Positions 32,297-43,551 of a stretch of 64,000 nucleotides of DNA are shown here, one piece after another (the first letter of the stretch is position 1; each line of letters opens with the position of its first letter). Source of the DNA: Polyporus tsugae (Eukaryota; Basidiomycota; Agaricomycetes; Polyporales; Polyporaceae); the NCBI GenBank assembly GCA_024305745.1, contig JAHRBS010000008.1:1550001-1614000 (forward strand). Reading direction: 5' to 3'. The notes below the pieces were generated by a model. It saw only the letters and a program-made list of their open reading frames with translations. It was not told the origin of the DNA and made no database searches. The translations under genes and the position numbers were made by a program.

Positions 32297-33681
32297 CTTG
32301 GGTCATACGCGGGGTGTGGATACAGTGGCTGGGAACTTGGTTAGCGCGACCTCGGGTCGGTGGTTTGGAACGCTGGATTGCGCGGCCAATGCAATCCCGG
32401 CCCAGCGCGTTCTTTGACCCGTCGTAGTATCGCATACATGTAACACACTCTAATTGAACGCGAGGTGATGTGCGTTTTCAACAGCGATGACTCCACTGAG
32501 GCGGTATAGTATGTGCCAGTGCCACAACTTGAAGGACTTTCGTCGATGCGCGGTGTCAATTTTTGCCGAGACGGGCCTTGGGTTCGGGCCGGTTGAGGCC
32601 GCCAACGTCTACACGATGCCATGCGCTTGTGGAAACGCCAACTTCACTTTGGACGTCGACGATGCCCCGCTCAGGGTTCTTGCGGACCTGCTTGATGATT
32701 AATATGCGAACATTGCTCTCTTAATGCTTTCTATTACAATCTCCAACGAGCAGTCTTCTTAACGGAACAAGGACATGTCCGCCGCACGCGGCACAGTGCT
32801 CAAGTTTGCCCTGTTGCCAGTTGGGTGCAAGAATGTGGGTGAGCGCATGGAGTGCGGCTCTCTGGAAGGTGTGTCTGACCCTTCACAGGTAGCCAAAATA
32901 ACTGGAGGAAGTCCCAGCCTTGCGACGTCGTTGGACCTTGGGATGAAGCGATGCTCTTGGTGGCCCGAGCCGGAAGCAGGGCGGACTCAGGTGCCAATTG
33001 GTGGAGAGGTTCGGCCTGTGGACTGGTTGTGGCAGCTGGATCTGTGAGTCCCAGCGGTCTTCTCGCCGTCAGGCTTCTTTAATTCTCGGTTCCGCCTCGT
33101 CTTCGGCCGCTCGTCTGAGTCGCTTACCCTCCCGTTTCCTTTCTTCCGGTCTTGATATATGATAATCCGTCGTTCGTTGCTTGTTCAGTTGAGCGTGGAG
33201 ACGAAGGCCGTAGACACAGATAACCTGACCACATATAGCCATTTGCGGTCCCCGCATGCGCATAGAGATCGGTGGTATGTTGATTCTATGTCGCGCTGAA
33301 ACAGCCCTTCACATGTGGCGCGCATCCAACTCGGTCGAAGAACCATATTTCTATCGGTTTGAACGCCTGTCGTTAACTTGACATGTCTCCTTTTAAGATC
33401 ATCACCTGGGAGACGATCCCAACCAGGAGTACAGCTCCGGCCGGGGGATCACGGTGTGCATATATATGGCATGGGCTACTGACGTCCGAACGACCATATT
33501 TCCCCTTCTCGCTCTATTCTTCTCTCTTCCAACACTCGTTCGTACGGCTCGACGCGGCCTACAAACTACTCCACTAACGACAATCAATCCCGGTATTAGA
33601 GATCCGACGCCGAACCACCGACTAGCCCTCCACCACGACCCGCCTTCTTGTAGATTTACCGCTGCCCGCTCAGAGACCTGA
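32297..33681. other. 1.4 kb between the two GH47 genes
   Basis: No supported gene. A block at about 32830-32900 resembles 29620-29690, upstream of gene A, marking a duplicated upstream region. TATATAT at 33461-33467 lies about 215 bp before the gene B start and could be its promoter element, although the distance is long. Confidence 0.4.
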
Positions 33682-36027
33682 ATGAGGTCTCAGTCGCTCC
33701 GCACCTCGGTCGCCACGTTCGCCTGTGTGTCTGGTTGTCTCGCCGCCAGCATCCAGGGCCTGAATGTGGTCCTGCCCGAGGACGCCGTGCTGCATAGGCA
33801 GAACGTCAAGGACATCTTCATGACGAGCTGGAATGCGTACATGTGAGTATTGCAGCCACGACGTATTGCGCCAGTGTTCTGATACCACGTCCCGTCGCTA
33901 GGCAATACGCTTTCCCTCATGACGATCTGGCCCCCATTTCGAAGAGCTGGACCGATGGTCGGAACGGCTGGGGTGCATCACTTGTGGACGGGCTTACGAC
34001 GTTGGTGAGTCCCCGCAACACAATAGTCATAAACGTGAGATGACTGACTCCGTTAAAATAGGCGATTATGGGCGAGATGGTATGGCGCTTTCGATGCTAG
34101 CACCATGCTAGCACCATGCGGGTACCACGCTCATCTATGGTTGTATAGGATGTCTTCGAGAAGGCGGTCAACCATATTGCAACCGTCGACTTCGCACACG
34201 ACCACTCCGGGAGCACCGCCAGGTTCGTGTCTTGCTTCGCCTCCACCAGCCGCAATGAGGCACTTGTAAATGGACAAACAACAGTGTTTTCGAATCTACG
34301 ATTCGTTACGTCGGCGCTCTGCTGAGCGCGTACGAACTGTCGAACACAACTTTCCCCGTGCTGGTCAAGCAGGCTCAGACTCTGGCCGACAGGCTTGCGG
34401 GCGCATGGTCTGGTGTAAGATTATTTTGCATGCCACCTCGACGCCAGAATTGACATAGTTGCGTAGAGCAACACCATTCCCTACGGCCACGTGAACATCA
34501 ACACCACCACCCCCAACATCGGCACGTCCAGCATCGCGGAGGCTGGCACAGTGAGTCGCACTATGCACTTAGCATTGGCACGTACTGATGTTTTTCTGGA
34601 TAGCTCACTTTGGAGTGGTCAAGACTCGCGTAAGTCGACTTCTTCTTTGGAATCTCAGTTGTCGGCCCGCAGAATTTCATTCTGATGATCAGCAAGTATA
34701 CTGGCAACGACAAGTACCGCGCTCTTGCCGAGAACGCTGTGAGGGCGATCATTACTCAGGCTAGTCGCTCTCGTGGGTGGATGCATCCATCCAGACACAG
34801 TCCTGAATTCCACTCCCTATAGCCAAAACCCCTCCCCGGCTTCCCTGCCCAAGGTATTGACCCAACCACGAGCAAGCCCGTTGGCGCCTATGTCGTGCGT
34901 GCTTGTGTACCATACCCACGAACTTCTGAAGGCTGACCACTCAAATAGACCTGGGGCGGAGGATCAGATAGCTACCTGGAGTACCTCATCAAATACCCTC
35001 GTCTCACGAACACGAATGACAGCATCTTCGCGGACAACTGGGCTACCGCCGTCGACTCGTCCATCAGGACACTCTCGAGGGTGTGGACTGCGATTATCCC
35101 GTCCGCGTAGCGTCGCTTACCCACGTACCCAGACATCGACTGTCGGCAACTGGACATACCTCGCCGATCAAGACGACAGCGGTACCATTCGGCACATTGG
35201 TTCGCACCTCGCGTGCTTCATGGCGGGCAACTGGATCATGGGCGGCAGGCTCTTAGACAATCAGACTATCGTCAATCTTGGCCTCGACCTCAACGAAGGT
35301 TGTTGGAACACGTACGCAAGCACCACGTACGTCTCTCCGTCTTCCCGTGCTCCGAAATCCCTCTGACATCCTTGACCTCCAGCACCGGCATCGGACCGGA
35401 GGCGTTCGGGTTCTTCTCGAGCGACGGCAACTACACCGGCTCTATCCCTACCGCGGACCAGCGCGCATTCTACAACCAGCACGGCTTCTTCATCCTCAGC
35501 GGCGACGAGTACTACTACATGCGCCCCGAGGTACTCGAGTCCAACTTCTACGCGTGGCGCTACACGGGCGACGTCAAGTACTACAATCGCGCCATCACCG
35601 CGTACCAGAGCTTCCAGAAGTACCTCAAGACGCCGAACATCGATGCGTTCGCGCCGATCAACAACGTGAACGAGCTCAACAGCGGGTTTATCGACGACGA
35701 CATGGAGAGCTTCTGGTTCGCGGAGGTCCTCAAGTATCTCTACCTCACGTTCGACGATCCCAGGCACATCAGTCTGGATGAGTGTCAGTAAAGCCGTATT
35801 CCCAACTCTCTAAACCGCCGTTCGCTGACCTGTGCATTCCAGACGTGTTCAACACCGAGGCCCACCCTTACATCGCGCCCGCTGCGAAGGTTTCGTACGG
35901 CAGCGGTCAGCTCTACCCGGAGCCTTCGGAGCCCTTCAAGACGACCCTCGGCGCGCTTCCGCTCGTCAGCCCGCTCGCGAGTCTACTGTTGGAACGCATC
36001 TCAGTCACGGGCCCGATCTCGAAGTGA
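33682..36027 (+). CDS. GH47 alpha-mannosidase B, tandem paralogue
   Basis: The ATG at 33682 opens MRSQSLRTSVATFACVSGCLAA as a signal peptide. The exon layout and domain order copy gene [18 protein letters not shown], micro-exon [97 protein letters not shown]. Catalytic acidic residues are intact and no stop interrupts the exons, so the gene looks functional. It differs from A by HGFFILSGDEYYY in the catalytic region and by a longer C-terminus ending SVTGPISK. Parts of B, including one intron, are nearly identical to A while other introns have diverged (see findings). A small direct repeat (atgctagcacc twice, 34096-34117) sits in an intron. Confidence 0.92.
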
Positions 36028-36614
36028 ATCCTACGAGGTGGCGACGAGCCCAGGCTACCCGGCAACTTCGAAGATGTCGGCCTCACGGTCGGGTGCCTGT
36101 CGGTAACCCGGCTTGAAGTTCTTGTTGATTGATTCGACGGCTGATTGGCCTGACAGCTCAGACTGAGGGTCGCTGCGATATAATAATATGGCACCCTCGC
36201 GATCGCAATCCTACCGGTTCTTGTGTCCTGCATTGTTAGGCGTCGCTGCTTCGAAATCTTGTAGTACTATACCAGTGTGCATGAGAGTATCGCGGTTTAT
36301 TTCCCTCCTGGATACAATCGATCCCGTCCGTGTTCTCATAAGGACTGCGATTTGAAGTTTGGGGCTTGAAATTTCAAAGCTTGAAGCTTGAATATGAACA
36401 TTGGAAGAACAACGTTGAACTTCTTGCAAACAGTACGCCTCTGGCGGCCCGATGAGCCGAGTGAACGGCGGCCGGTGATCGGTGCCGGTGAGCCGCCGCT
36501 GACTCCGCCTCGGACGTCCTCGGACATCCTCCTCTTCAAGGAGTCCTCCTCCGTTGTAATGAAACGCATTCTCTTCCTGTGCCCGCCGTTCCTCAGCTTC
36601 ACAAGTCATCTATT
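36028..36614. other. 590 bp upstream of the LRR-like gene
   Basis: No gene visible. A frame at 36388-36816 on plus overlaps the next gene in a different register and has no motif. If the next gene has an upstream F-box exon it would lie here, but I could not find one. Confidence 0.35.
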
Positions 36615-38099
36615 ATGCAGGCCTACTCCGGTGACCTGCTTCACTTGGGGGACTGGGCGGTTCCCCCAGACACATCAATTGAGCATGATGATCGTGTCAC
36701 AGGTGCGGCGCCTTATGTTGACATCTTGGTACCCCATGCTAGTCGCCTCGCCTCTCTTACGGTCCACCCGATATCTGGTATCGAACGTATCACACGGCTC
36801 CTCGAACAACATATGATTCGCCTCAGACATCTCACCATCCTCGATTGCGCACGGTTTCGGAGTGATACTCCTCTGACCTTGAGCTTTGATCATTATCCTA
36901 ATATCCATTCTCTCCAACTTCATCGCACCCATTTTTACTCTCCGGTTGCACCATGCGCATCCCTGTCTCATCTCGAGCTGGAGCGCTGCACAATCCGCGC
37001 TTGGCCCACAGCCGGCCATGACCACTCACTGCGCTCCGTGCACGATGCTCTCGAGTTCTTCCCATATCTGGAGACCCTCTCCCTGACTTACAGCCTGTCA
37101 AATTGCGGTTGGCACGGAGACCTGCCAGAGTTGACAAAGACCATCCACCTCCCACGCCTGCGTCACGTCGAGATAGAAGACATACCCGTCTATATTCCAC
37201 TCTTCCTCTCACACTTGGCCTTCCCATCGACGACATCCTTTGTGCTCGAACCTGCCTATAGACTCGCCATCGAACGGCCCGTGACAGTTCCAGTGTTCCC
37301 GGGTATCAACCCCTCCCCCACACCGGACACGGAAATCGGCCTCTATCTCAATTTCTCGGGTTTCCTGTCTGAGGGGGGGCTCGCCCGCTGGGAGACACAC
37401 GGCAAAGGCGCTCGTCCGGTGCGTGTCACCCTTGTCGGCGCCGCACGCAGCTTCGACACCATCTCGCACTTCACCCGCGAGTTCGTGCATGCCCTCGGCG
37501 TGCCCGCTCCGGTGGCGGGCGGGGTGACGGAGGTGACCGCGAAGGGCACCTGGGCGCGTTCCATCGGCAGGCATTCCAAGCACTGTGCCCGGGAGTACTG
37601 GACCGCGTTCCTGCCTGACCTTGCTGCCAGGCTTCGCCGCCTCGCGTGTGCGACAGACGGGGCAACGAAGGACTTCATCCATCTCCTTGGAAGGCCGTTG
37701 GATCGGAGCGGTGAGTTCCCGTATACGGGCTTGGAGGAGCTCGCGCTGGTATGGGACCTGCCGCACGGCGCTGACTTGGAGTTGGTAAGAGAGCGATGGT
37801 CGCGCGGCGGGGAAGGGAACGAGGGGGCAACCCCAGACGTGCAGTACAGGGTTGGACGTCTTAGTAGCCCTGAACTGATCACGGTGTCGTTGGGCGCGCT
37901 TTGCGACACCTTCGGAGCGTGCCTTGCAGCAAGGGCAGGGCGCTGCGAGCCGATACGAAAGCTTTCTGTCGCGCTGTGCAGGCCGCACGGCGGGAGCATC
38001 GTTCTGCAAGGATGGCAAGCAGCCTTGGTGGAGCAGCAGCTACGGGATGGGTTGGGTGACTTGGTTGGAGAGGTTGCCGTTGTCGACGAGGTTAATTGA
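36615..38099 (+). CDS. LRR/F-box-like protein without visible F-box, about 494 aa
   Basis: A single long open exon starts at the first in-frame ATG at 36615 (MQAYSGDLLHLG); the frame is open for a further 12 codons upstream without an ATG. The product has irregular leucine-rich units such as IRLRHLTILDCARF, YPNIHSLQLHRTHF, ASLSHLELERC, YLETLSLTY and PRLRHVEIEDIPVYIPLFLSHLAFP. This is the pattern seen in the C-terminal part of Agaricomycete F-box proteins, but the N-terminal F-box is missing or on an unrecognised upstream exon. Function is unknown. It ends 350 bp from the membrane-protein pseudogene. Confidence 0.72.
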   Translation: MQAYSGDLLHLGDWAVPPDTSIEHDDRVTGAAPYVDILVPHASRLASLTVHPISGIERITRLLEQHMIRLRHLTILDCARFRSDTPLTLSFDHYPNIHSLQLHRTHFYSPVAPCASLSHLELERCTIRAWPTAGHDHSLRSVHDALEFFPYLETLSLTYSLSNCGWHGDLPELTKTIHLPRLRHVEIEDIPVYIPLFLSHLAFPSTTSFVLEPAYRLAIERPVTVPVFPGINPSPTPDTEIGLYLNFSGFLSEGGLARWETHGKGARPVRVTLVGAARSFDTISHFTREFVHALGVPAPVAGGVTEVTAKGTWARSIGRHSKHCAREYWTAFLPDLAARLRRLACATDGATKDFIHLLGRPLDRSGEFPYTGLEELALVWDLPHGADLELVRERWSRGGEGNEGATPDVQYRVGRLSSPELITVSLGALCDTFGACLAARAGRCEPIRKLSVALCRPHGGSIVLQGWQAALVEQQLRDGLGDLVGEVAVVDEVN

Positions 38100-38448
38100 C
38101 CATTGTTGGAAAAGAGCGCAAATAGAGAGGGCACTTGGGTTTGAGACGAAAATCTAGGCAGAGCCTAGAGTAACTGGAGGAATACCCCGGGGTGACCGGG
38201 ACCGTGACCCTTGAATATTAATATGCAAATATCAAGCCGTAATATTACGAGTAACACGTCAACCTTTGTCCTCTGCGCTGTCGAACCCTCCTAGGACATT
38301 AATCGGAGTCTTTAATTTAATCCCCTTCTCTATGTCCACATTTACTTACAGTGCATTACTGCGAGGCACATCGGATTGCCGTGTTCACATGATTTGTCAC
38401 TGTACAGCGTGACGCGTCGCGTCGCGTCGTCGTCGTCGTGTTGCTTCG
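38100..38448. other. AT-rich intergenic stretch with a short CGTCG repeat
   Basis: About 350 bp with no gene. The right end (38411-38438) is an imperfect repeat of CGCGT and CGT units. Confidence 0.4.
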
Positions 38449-41158
38449 TTATGGCTGGATTGGAGTCAGGTTCAGGTACTGCGACCGTTTCCATCGCCGG
38501 GGAAGGAACAATGCCGTGGCCTTCGAAAATGACCTCAGCCGCGGAGCAACCATGACAGATGCTCGCCTCACCAGACGATGCATCTGCTTCGCGCCCTTTG
38601 CGAGCGGACTGGTGCTAAGCTGCGACTTCCATTTGCCGTCGGAGATGATGGCGACAAGAAGGAGGATGGGGATCCCGCAGGCGATGCAGAAGGCGATCTG
38701 CATGGCGCCGCTCGTGTTGTGCAAGCACATCCAGAAGATCGCCACGGAGAACGTGAGAAGCCTGTGCATTGTCGCGAAAGTATGGGGTCAGACAATACAC
38801 CACAGGAGAAGAGGTCAAAGTACGAGAGTACTCACCCCCAGCGGAAGAATGCGGCGGGGATGCTGAAGGGGACCGCCAGTCTCTCAACACCGGCGCTTTT
38901 GGATAATGCACGACCGCACAAGTATGCGACCTGAGCGGCCGATCCGATGTGGTCCGTAGGATAACAACGACCGAAGAGAGGGCGTACCGCATCCTCGGCG
39001 TAGCGGTGAGTACTCAGTCGGTGTTGCTTCGCAAGCATCAAACTGGCGACGACGTTGAAGAGGGTCGAAAGATAGCTGACTATTTGACCGATTGTTCGCT
39101 CCGTTACAGCGACGCCGCCTTGGTTGATGCCCTGTACAGCAAGGAACGCGACATTTGCAGCGAGGATGATGGTAGACTGTGGCAGGAAATCGGCGGCAAA
39201 TTAATATCATGCGTAGTTGGTCCGACGGACAACTTACCGGGATGACGTATGCCGCCCAGTCTGCCTGAAGCTCGCGAATAAAGTTGCGCCAGCAGTCGTA
39301 ACTGATCTTGTGGTCGACCCAATTGTGGCTCAGCCGCTCGTAGTAGATGTGGGGCGTTGAGAGGCATAACCACGAAAATGCTTGAAACAAGGCTGAGCGG
39401 TGCTTGTCCTTAGGATCCTCCTCGAACTTGCTCTTGTCGGGATCCAACTGGGCGCAGCGTTCGCCATATAATCGGAGAAGCTTCTCTCGAGCTGTGATAG
39501 ATTGTCGTAAGTGAGATCATTGTCGTCACGGTACAGGACGAGGCGGCTTACGCAGTGTGAATTGCATCCAGGCTACGTACATCACAGTTAGTTGCGAACA
39601 GAAAGCTCGACATGTGCTTGAGCTGTGACTCACCAATCATAACCACATGCTCCGGACGGACATACTGGCCGGAAGCTGTGACCCGACAGATATATTTATA
39701 AAGTTGAGGTTTGATTAACTTTCTCAGCATCTGGAGAGATCCCTTACAGTCTGACATCTGCTGAAACACCTGGAGAAGGCATTGGGCATCGTCATAACTG
39801 TACGGTGAAACGGAGGTTGTTGACGTTGTTTTGTCTGGCAGAGGGAGGGCCTGATGTCTTTGTATGCAACATCACTGGATCGACCGAAGGGGACTCACCA
39901 AACATGTTGTAGGAAAGCATGGCTCTCAGGTCCGCGACAGTATCTGAGGGCAGGCTACGGCCATGGGGGAACATGTAGCAATGGTCCCTGAAAATGATAT
40001 CAATGAGGGGAGCGTACTAGCGCGGCAGTTAGTGATTATCGAGACAGCAAGCTGGGGTGCGATCGTACCTGCAGGGGGTGGAGGTAGCTACCAGTAACCC
40101 ATCCTCGCGCCGCCAGACCCTAATCGCCAGGATGTACGATGTCAGTAAGTGGCTTTATAGTCTAAGGGCGGATGTCTTACGGAGGTGTTCGAGAGAGAGA
40201 ATTCACAGGTCGGTGCCGTCACAGTAGAAGCTCGGCGAGACTTCATGCAACTAGAACGCCTCTTCCTGCGTCTTTTCCACGACGTAGTAACACCCAAGCT
40301 TGTCACCCAGCATTCCGTCCGGTTCGTCGCGTTCAATCAAATTGATCCCGACCTCGATCTCTCGGGCGGATAACTGGGGATGCGCGGCGAGTTCGTCACG
40401 GATATTCTCGACCACCTGCTCGATCGCTTCGAGGGCCACCGCGTCATATAGCCATAGGTTTGTGTAGAAGTTCTGTGGAGATGTGAGGTCATTGCTGGCT
40501 TGGAGACTTTCCGCCTATTGGACGGTGACGATGTACCTTAGCACGGAAGTAAACCGACCCCTCCGGGTGCTCGTATGGTTTCCAGCCCAGTGTTCCAAGT
40601 GTGTCCCGTCTAAAACAAGATTGACAGTCAATTAATACTTCAGGAAGACGATTCCGACGGATACTGGCCTGAACGTTATTCCGGTAACGGGGGAAACCGT
40701 CTCGATCGCTTCCACCTTTTCGTAGTCTCTGGTGTGGATCACATGAGAGCCGCACAGTGAACGATGTCAGATCCGGATGCAACTTACAGCTTGTCACGCC
40801 TGGAGTACCTCATGCTGATGATATACGGCGCAGGAGTCGGCGCCAAGCATACCGCTCGACTCGCATACTTGCATCCCACGAATGGAATCGACTCGGGTTC
40901 TGCGGCCAAATGGCCGTCCAAGATGGTGTCTGGATGGTCGCCACCAAGCGATGAAGGAGTGCCGGAAAGCGTTGGCAATCCTATCCCGTGTTCGACGCCA
41001 CTCCATGTTTGCCATAAGCCATCGTATTCGGCACTCGAAGGAGCTATTCGTAGATCAACCTTAACCTTACGATGTCCAAGAGGGTTCCAGCCTTCAATCT
41101 GTACCACACGCTGATCATCATGTTCGCCGGCCGTAAAATCTCCGACTCCCAGACGCAA
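38449..41158 (-). pseudogene. Basidiomycete multi-pass membrane protein with HPEG..YF motif, two in-frame stops (copy A)
   Basis: Splicing on minus gives, in order: AIETVSPVTG, LGWKPYEHPEGSVYF (a WW-like block), NFYTNLWLYDA, REIEVGINLIERDEPDG, CYYVVEKTQEEAF, a TAG (40253-40251), LHEVSPSFYCDGTDL, a TGA (40205-40203), LSLEHLR. Later exons encode LPSDTVADLRAMLSYNMF, GQYVRPEHVVMIG, AWMQFTLR and KLLRLYGERCAQLDPDK. The C-terminus then has hydrophobic segments STIILAANVAFLAVQGI, IVSYLSTLFNVVASLMLA and MQIAFCIACGIPILLLVAII. I know this arrangement as a common Agaricomycete membrane protein of unknown role. In the family the position of the TAG is usually Trp (FWL), so both stops look like Trp-to-stop changes. 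The 5' end is unclear. The other exons remain well preserved, so loss of function is recent, or splicing avoids the stops in a way I cannot see. Confidence 0.6.
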
Positions 41159-41405
41159 TTCAGTCCAGTAATGTATCGCATTTCAACCTCGGATTCCTCG
41201 CACGTCAAGAGGGAAAGGGAAGAGAAAAATGAGGACCATTTGGCGGGTGAGACGAACAGAGATAACGCCGGCTCGCTTCACCTCAGCAAAACAGACCGAA
41301 AAGACGAGATCCACTTGGGACGGCCAGAGGTCCCTGCGGCGCAGCTCTACTTGGAAATGAAGTGGATAGGCGGTGGTCCGACGACAGTCTCGATGAGGCT
41401 GATAT

Positions 41406-41867
41406 ATGCGAGGTGGAACAGGAAAGGTACACCAGAACCTGGCCGGGTTCATCCCCTTCCGCAGGCGGAAGGCGGAGACCCTGAGCCCGACCATGCTCTT
41501 CGGACGACTTGCGCGGCCGAGCCTTATCCCCGACAGCTCGACGAATACGCAGGACCCCTTTGGGGACGAGCACACGGTAGGGTGCGACGCCGGCGGCGAA
41601 GACGGGGTAGGAGGCGACTCCATGCTGCAGGACGAACAAATGGAGACTCACGATGAACAGTTCCTCTCCCCCGGCTCTTCCTCTGGACAGTCGGTGACTT
41701 TCCCTCTCCTCGCATCCCCAACATCTTCTGCGCCAACCATGCAGATCTTCCAGGGGCGGAAAGAGCCAGCGGACCCTGGGCCCAGCCAAGTCGTGGCTTT
41801 CGGAGGTGGCGAACTGGAAATGGGTGAGGGAGCGCGCGAGAATGTCATGAGATATACAAAGGCCTGA
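41406..41867 (+). pseudogene. Degenerate paralogue of the 53.65 kb gene (copy A)
   Basis: The frame from ATG 41406 shares PFRRRKAE, NPFGDEH-like (DPFGDEH), DEQMETHDE and a Ser/Pro-rich VTFP segment with the gene at 53654-54622. After SAPT the two copies stay alike at DNA level (ccaagtcgtggct) but in different reading frames, so at least one indel separates them. The 5' exons present in the other copy (the first 130 residues) are not recognisable here. Function is unknown; no domain is visible. Confidence 0.45.
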
Positions 41868-41878
41868 GAAGAAGACAG

Positions 41879-42151
41879 TTAGGCCGCGAAGAGGTATCTT
41901 CTGGCAGGAAAGTAAGCGGCGGGACTCACTACACCGTCTGGCATGCAACTCGGCGCACTCCCAGAACTCAAGATTCCTCCTTGAGATCCAGTGGCCTGCG
42001 GGTCTGTTTCAAGTCGCCTTCCGCGATGCAGCAAATTGGGAAGATAGAGCCTGTTGAAGGATGAATTCGGGGCATGCTCCAGACAAGGGCTGGGGGACAG
42101 ACTGGATCGTGGTGGAACGTGGAAATCGAGGGGAGAAGATGGCGCTACCAT
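41879..42151 (-). other. Possible coding exon, Ser/Pro-rich, no homologue recognised
   Basis: From the ATG at 42151 on minus, a 90-codon frame (MVAPSSPLDFHVPPRSSLSP...) has a protein-like composition and remains open about 180 bases upstream of its ATG. A GTGAGT donor follows codon GGT-GTA near 41928. It may be an exon of a disrupted gene beside the solo LTR. Support is weak. Confidence 0.25.
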
Positions 42152-42389
42152 AGGCGAAATGTATTTCCCATAAAAGTGTTCAGAATTAGTCTCAGAGTAT
42201 GTGGAAGTAGAGGTGCTGGGCAGTGGAGGATAAGTAGTGCGTCGACGAAGAAAAGCCTGATGGTGTACGCTGACGGCGACCCGTGCGCGTGAGATTTTAT
42301 GCCTTTGTTTGTCACATTGTTAATGTGCGCATATGGTATGTTAGACGCCAGCGTGTTCCGGCATCACGGTCTGTTTGCAAGCCAGGCAT

Positions 42390-42717
42390 TGTTGAACCCG
42401 GGGGCAAAGCCCACACCGGGCAGCAACTCTAGCGGAAGCTCCGCATACTCACCTGGAGGGGTTGTTGAGACTTGTTAAGTGATGATGGTGGTAGGGTGTA
42501 AAGAGCTGTCTATATTGGGGGCTCTGGGGAGCCCGTATATATACTACTAGATTACATAAGAACTGTACAGTAGCATACACGGTGCATAGTCGAGCTGTGC
42601 ATGATTATCATAGACGAGGCTATGAGTAATCTGGCATGTGTGACAACTGGCGCTTTGGCGGTGTCACAGCCTAGCGGCTATGTTGGCTGCCAGCGCTTGG
42701 CAGTGCCGCGCTCAACA
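42390..42717 (-). repeat. Solo LTR of the copia family, 328 bp
   Basis: This 328-bp block begins TGTTGA and ends TCAACA and matches the two LTRs of the full element with scattered substitutions (for example around 42470-42515 and 42590-42660). The five bases on either side are GGCAT, a perfect target-site duplication. It is therefore a separate insertion whose internal part was lost by LTR-LTR recombination. It lies about 160 bp beyond the stop codon of the interrupted host gene. Confidence 0.93.
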
Positions 42718-42874
42718 GGCATGAGATTGCCATTCATCTATGTGCGCAATTGATCGACAATGTCTTCGTGCAAATACAAAACACTAGGATCTTGATGCCA
42801 GTCAGCGACTTTCGTGTCACATGGTATACATTCCTTGCCAATGATGCATCTACACTAAGTCTACGACTTCCTCG

Positions 42875-43213
42875 TCAGGCTGTCACAATTTCGTACTTCT
42901 CCCCCTGGTCCACGATGGCTTCTTTGATAGCAGCAACTGCTGTCTCGGAGTAGAAGCGCCTTGTCGGCCCGCGTATCTGGAGGAGATCCAGTCAGACAAT
43001 TGCGGTTGCGTCGGGGTTGTGGACGTGCCAGTGATGAGTACTCACAGACTGTGGGCTCGGGAGTGGATTGCCGAGTTTGTAGACGAAAGCCTTTCGGGTG
43101 TATACCCAAACGGCCCTGTCATCCACCACCGTCGCCTGCTGATTCTGGTCAACTACGAAGGCTGTGAGGGGACCGTGTGCCATCCCCTCCTCAAGTGGAG
43201 CGGGGGAAACGGG
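42875..43213 (-). pseudogene. Host gene split by copia insertion, 3' part
   Basis: Exons 43046-43208 and 42875-42976 encode SPAPLEEGMAHGPLTAFVVD, DDRAVWVYTRKAFVYKLGN and, after a GTGAGT..CAG intron, a final exon ending KEAIVDQGEKYEIVTA. The upstream half lies at 49583-49947, on the other side of the retrotransposon. The codon interrupted by the insertion is a Val. Without the element and one ACGGG copy, exon phases are consistent and predict a protein of about 193 residues. I do not recognise the family. There is no decay other than the insertion, which points to a recent event. Confidence 0.75.
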
Positions 43214-43541
43214 TGTTGAACCCGGGGGCAAAGCCCACACCGGGCAGCAACTCTAGCGGAAGCTCCGCATACTCACCTGGAGGGGTTGTTGAGGCTTGTT
43301 AAGTGATGATGGTGGTAGGGTGTAAAGAACTCCCTGTATTGGGGGCTCTGGGGAGCCCGTATATATACTACTAGATTACATAAGAACTGTACAGTAGCAT
43401 ACACGGTGCACAGTCGAGCTGTGCGTGATTATCATAGACAAGGCTATGAGTAATCTGGCATGTGTGACAACTGGCGCTATGGCGGTGTCACAGCCTAGCG
43501 GCTATGTTGGCTGCCAGCGCTTGGCAGTGCCGCGCTCAACA
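43214..43541 (-). repeat. 3' LTR of the copia element
   Basis: 328 bp, TGTTGA..TCAACA ends, containing a TATATATA-type core promoter near 43361. Flanked outside by ACGGG. Confidence 0.95.
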
Positions 43542-43550
43542 CTCCCCCTC
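43542..43550 (-). promoter_or_regulatory. Polypurine tract of the copia element
   Basis: On minus the sequence GAGGGGGAG lies between the gag-pol stop codon (43554-43552) and the 3' LTR, the standard position for plus-strand DNA priming. Confidence 0.85.
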
Positions 43551-43551
43551 G

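Noticed and set aside
28897..36027. GH76 assignment for the mannosidase genes
   Set aside because: The order [30 protein letters not shown] and NTEAHP is that of GH47, not GH76.
37209..38018. 269-codon frame antisense to the LRR-like gene
   Set aside because: No motif; the plus strand shows leucine-rich repeats.
38411..38438. Short CGCGT/CGT repeat considered as a CRISPR-like or regulatory array
   Set aside because: Only a few imperfect 5-mer units without spacers; a simple low-complexity tract.
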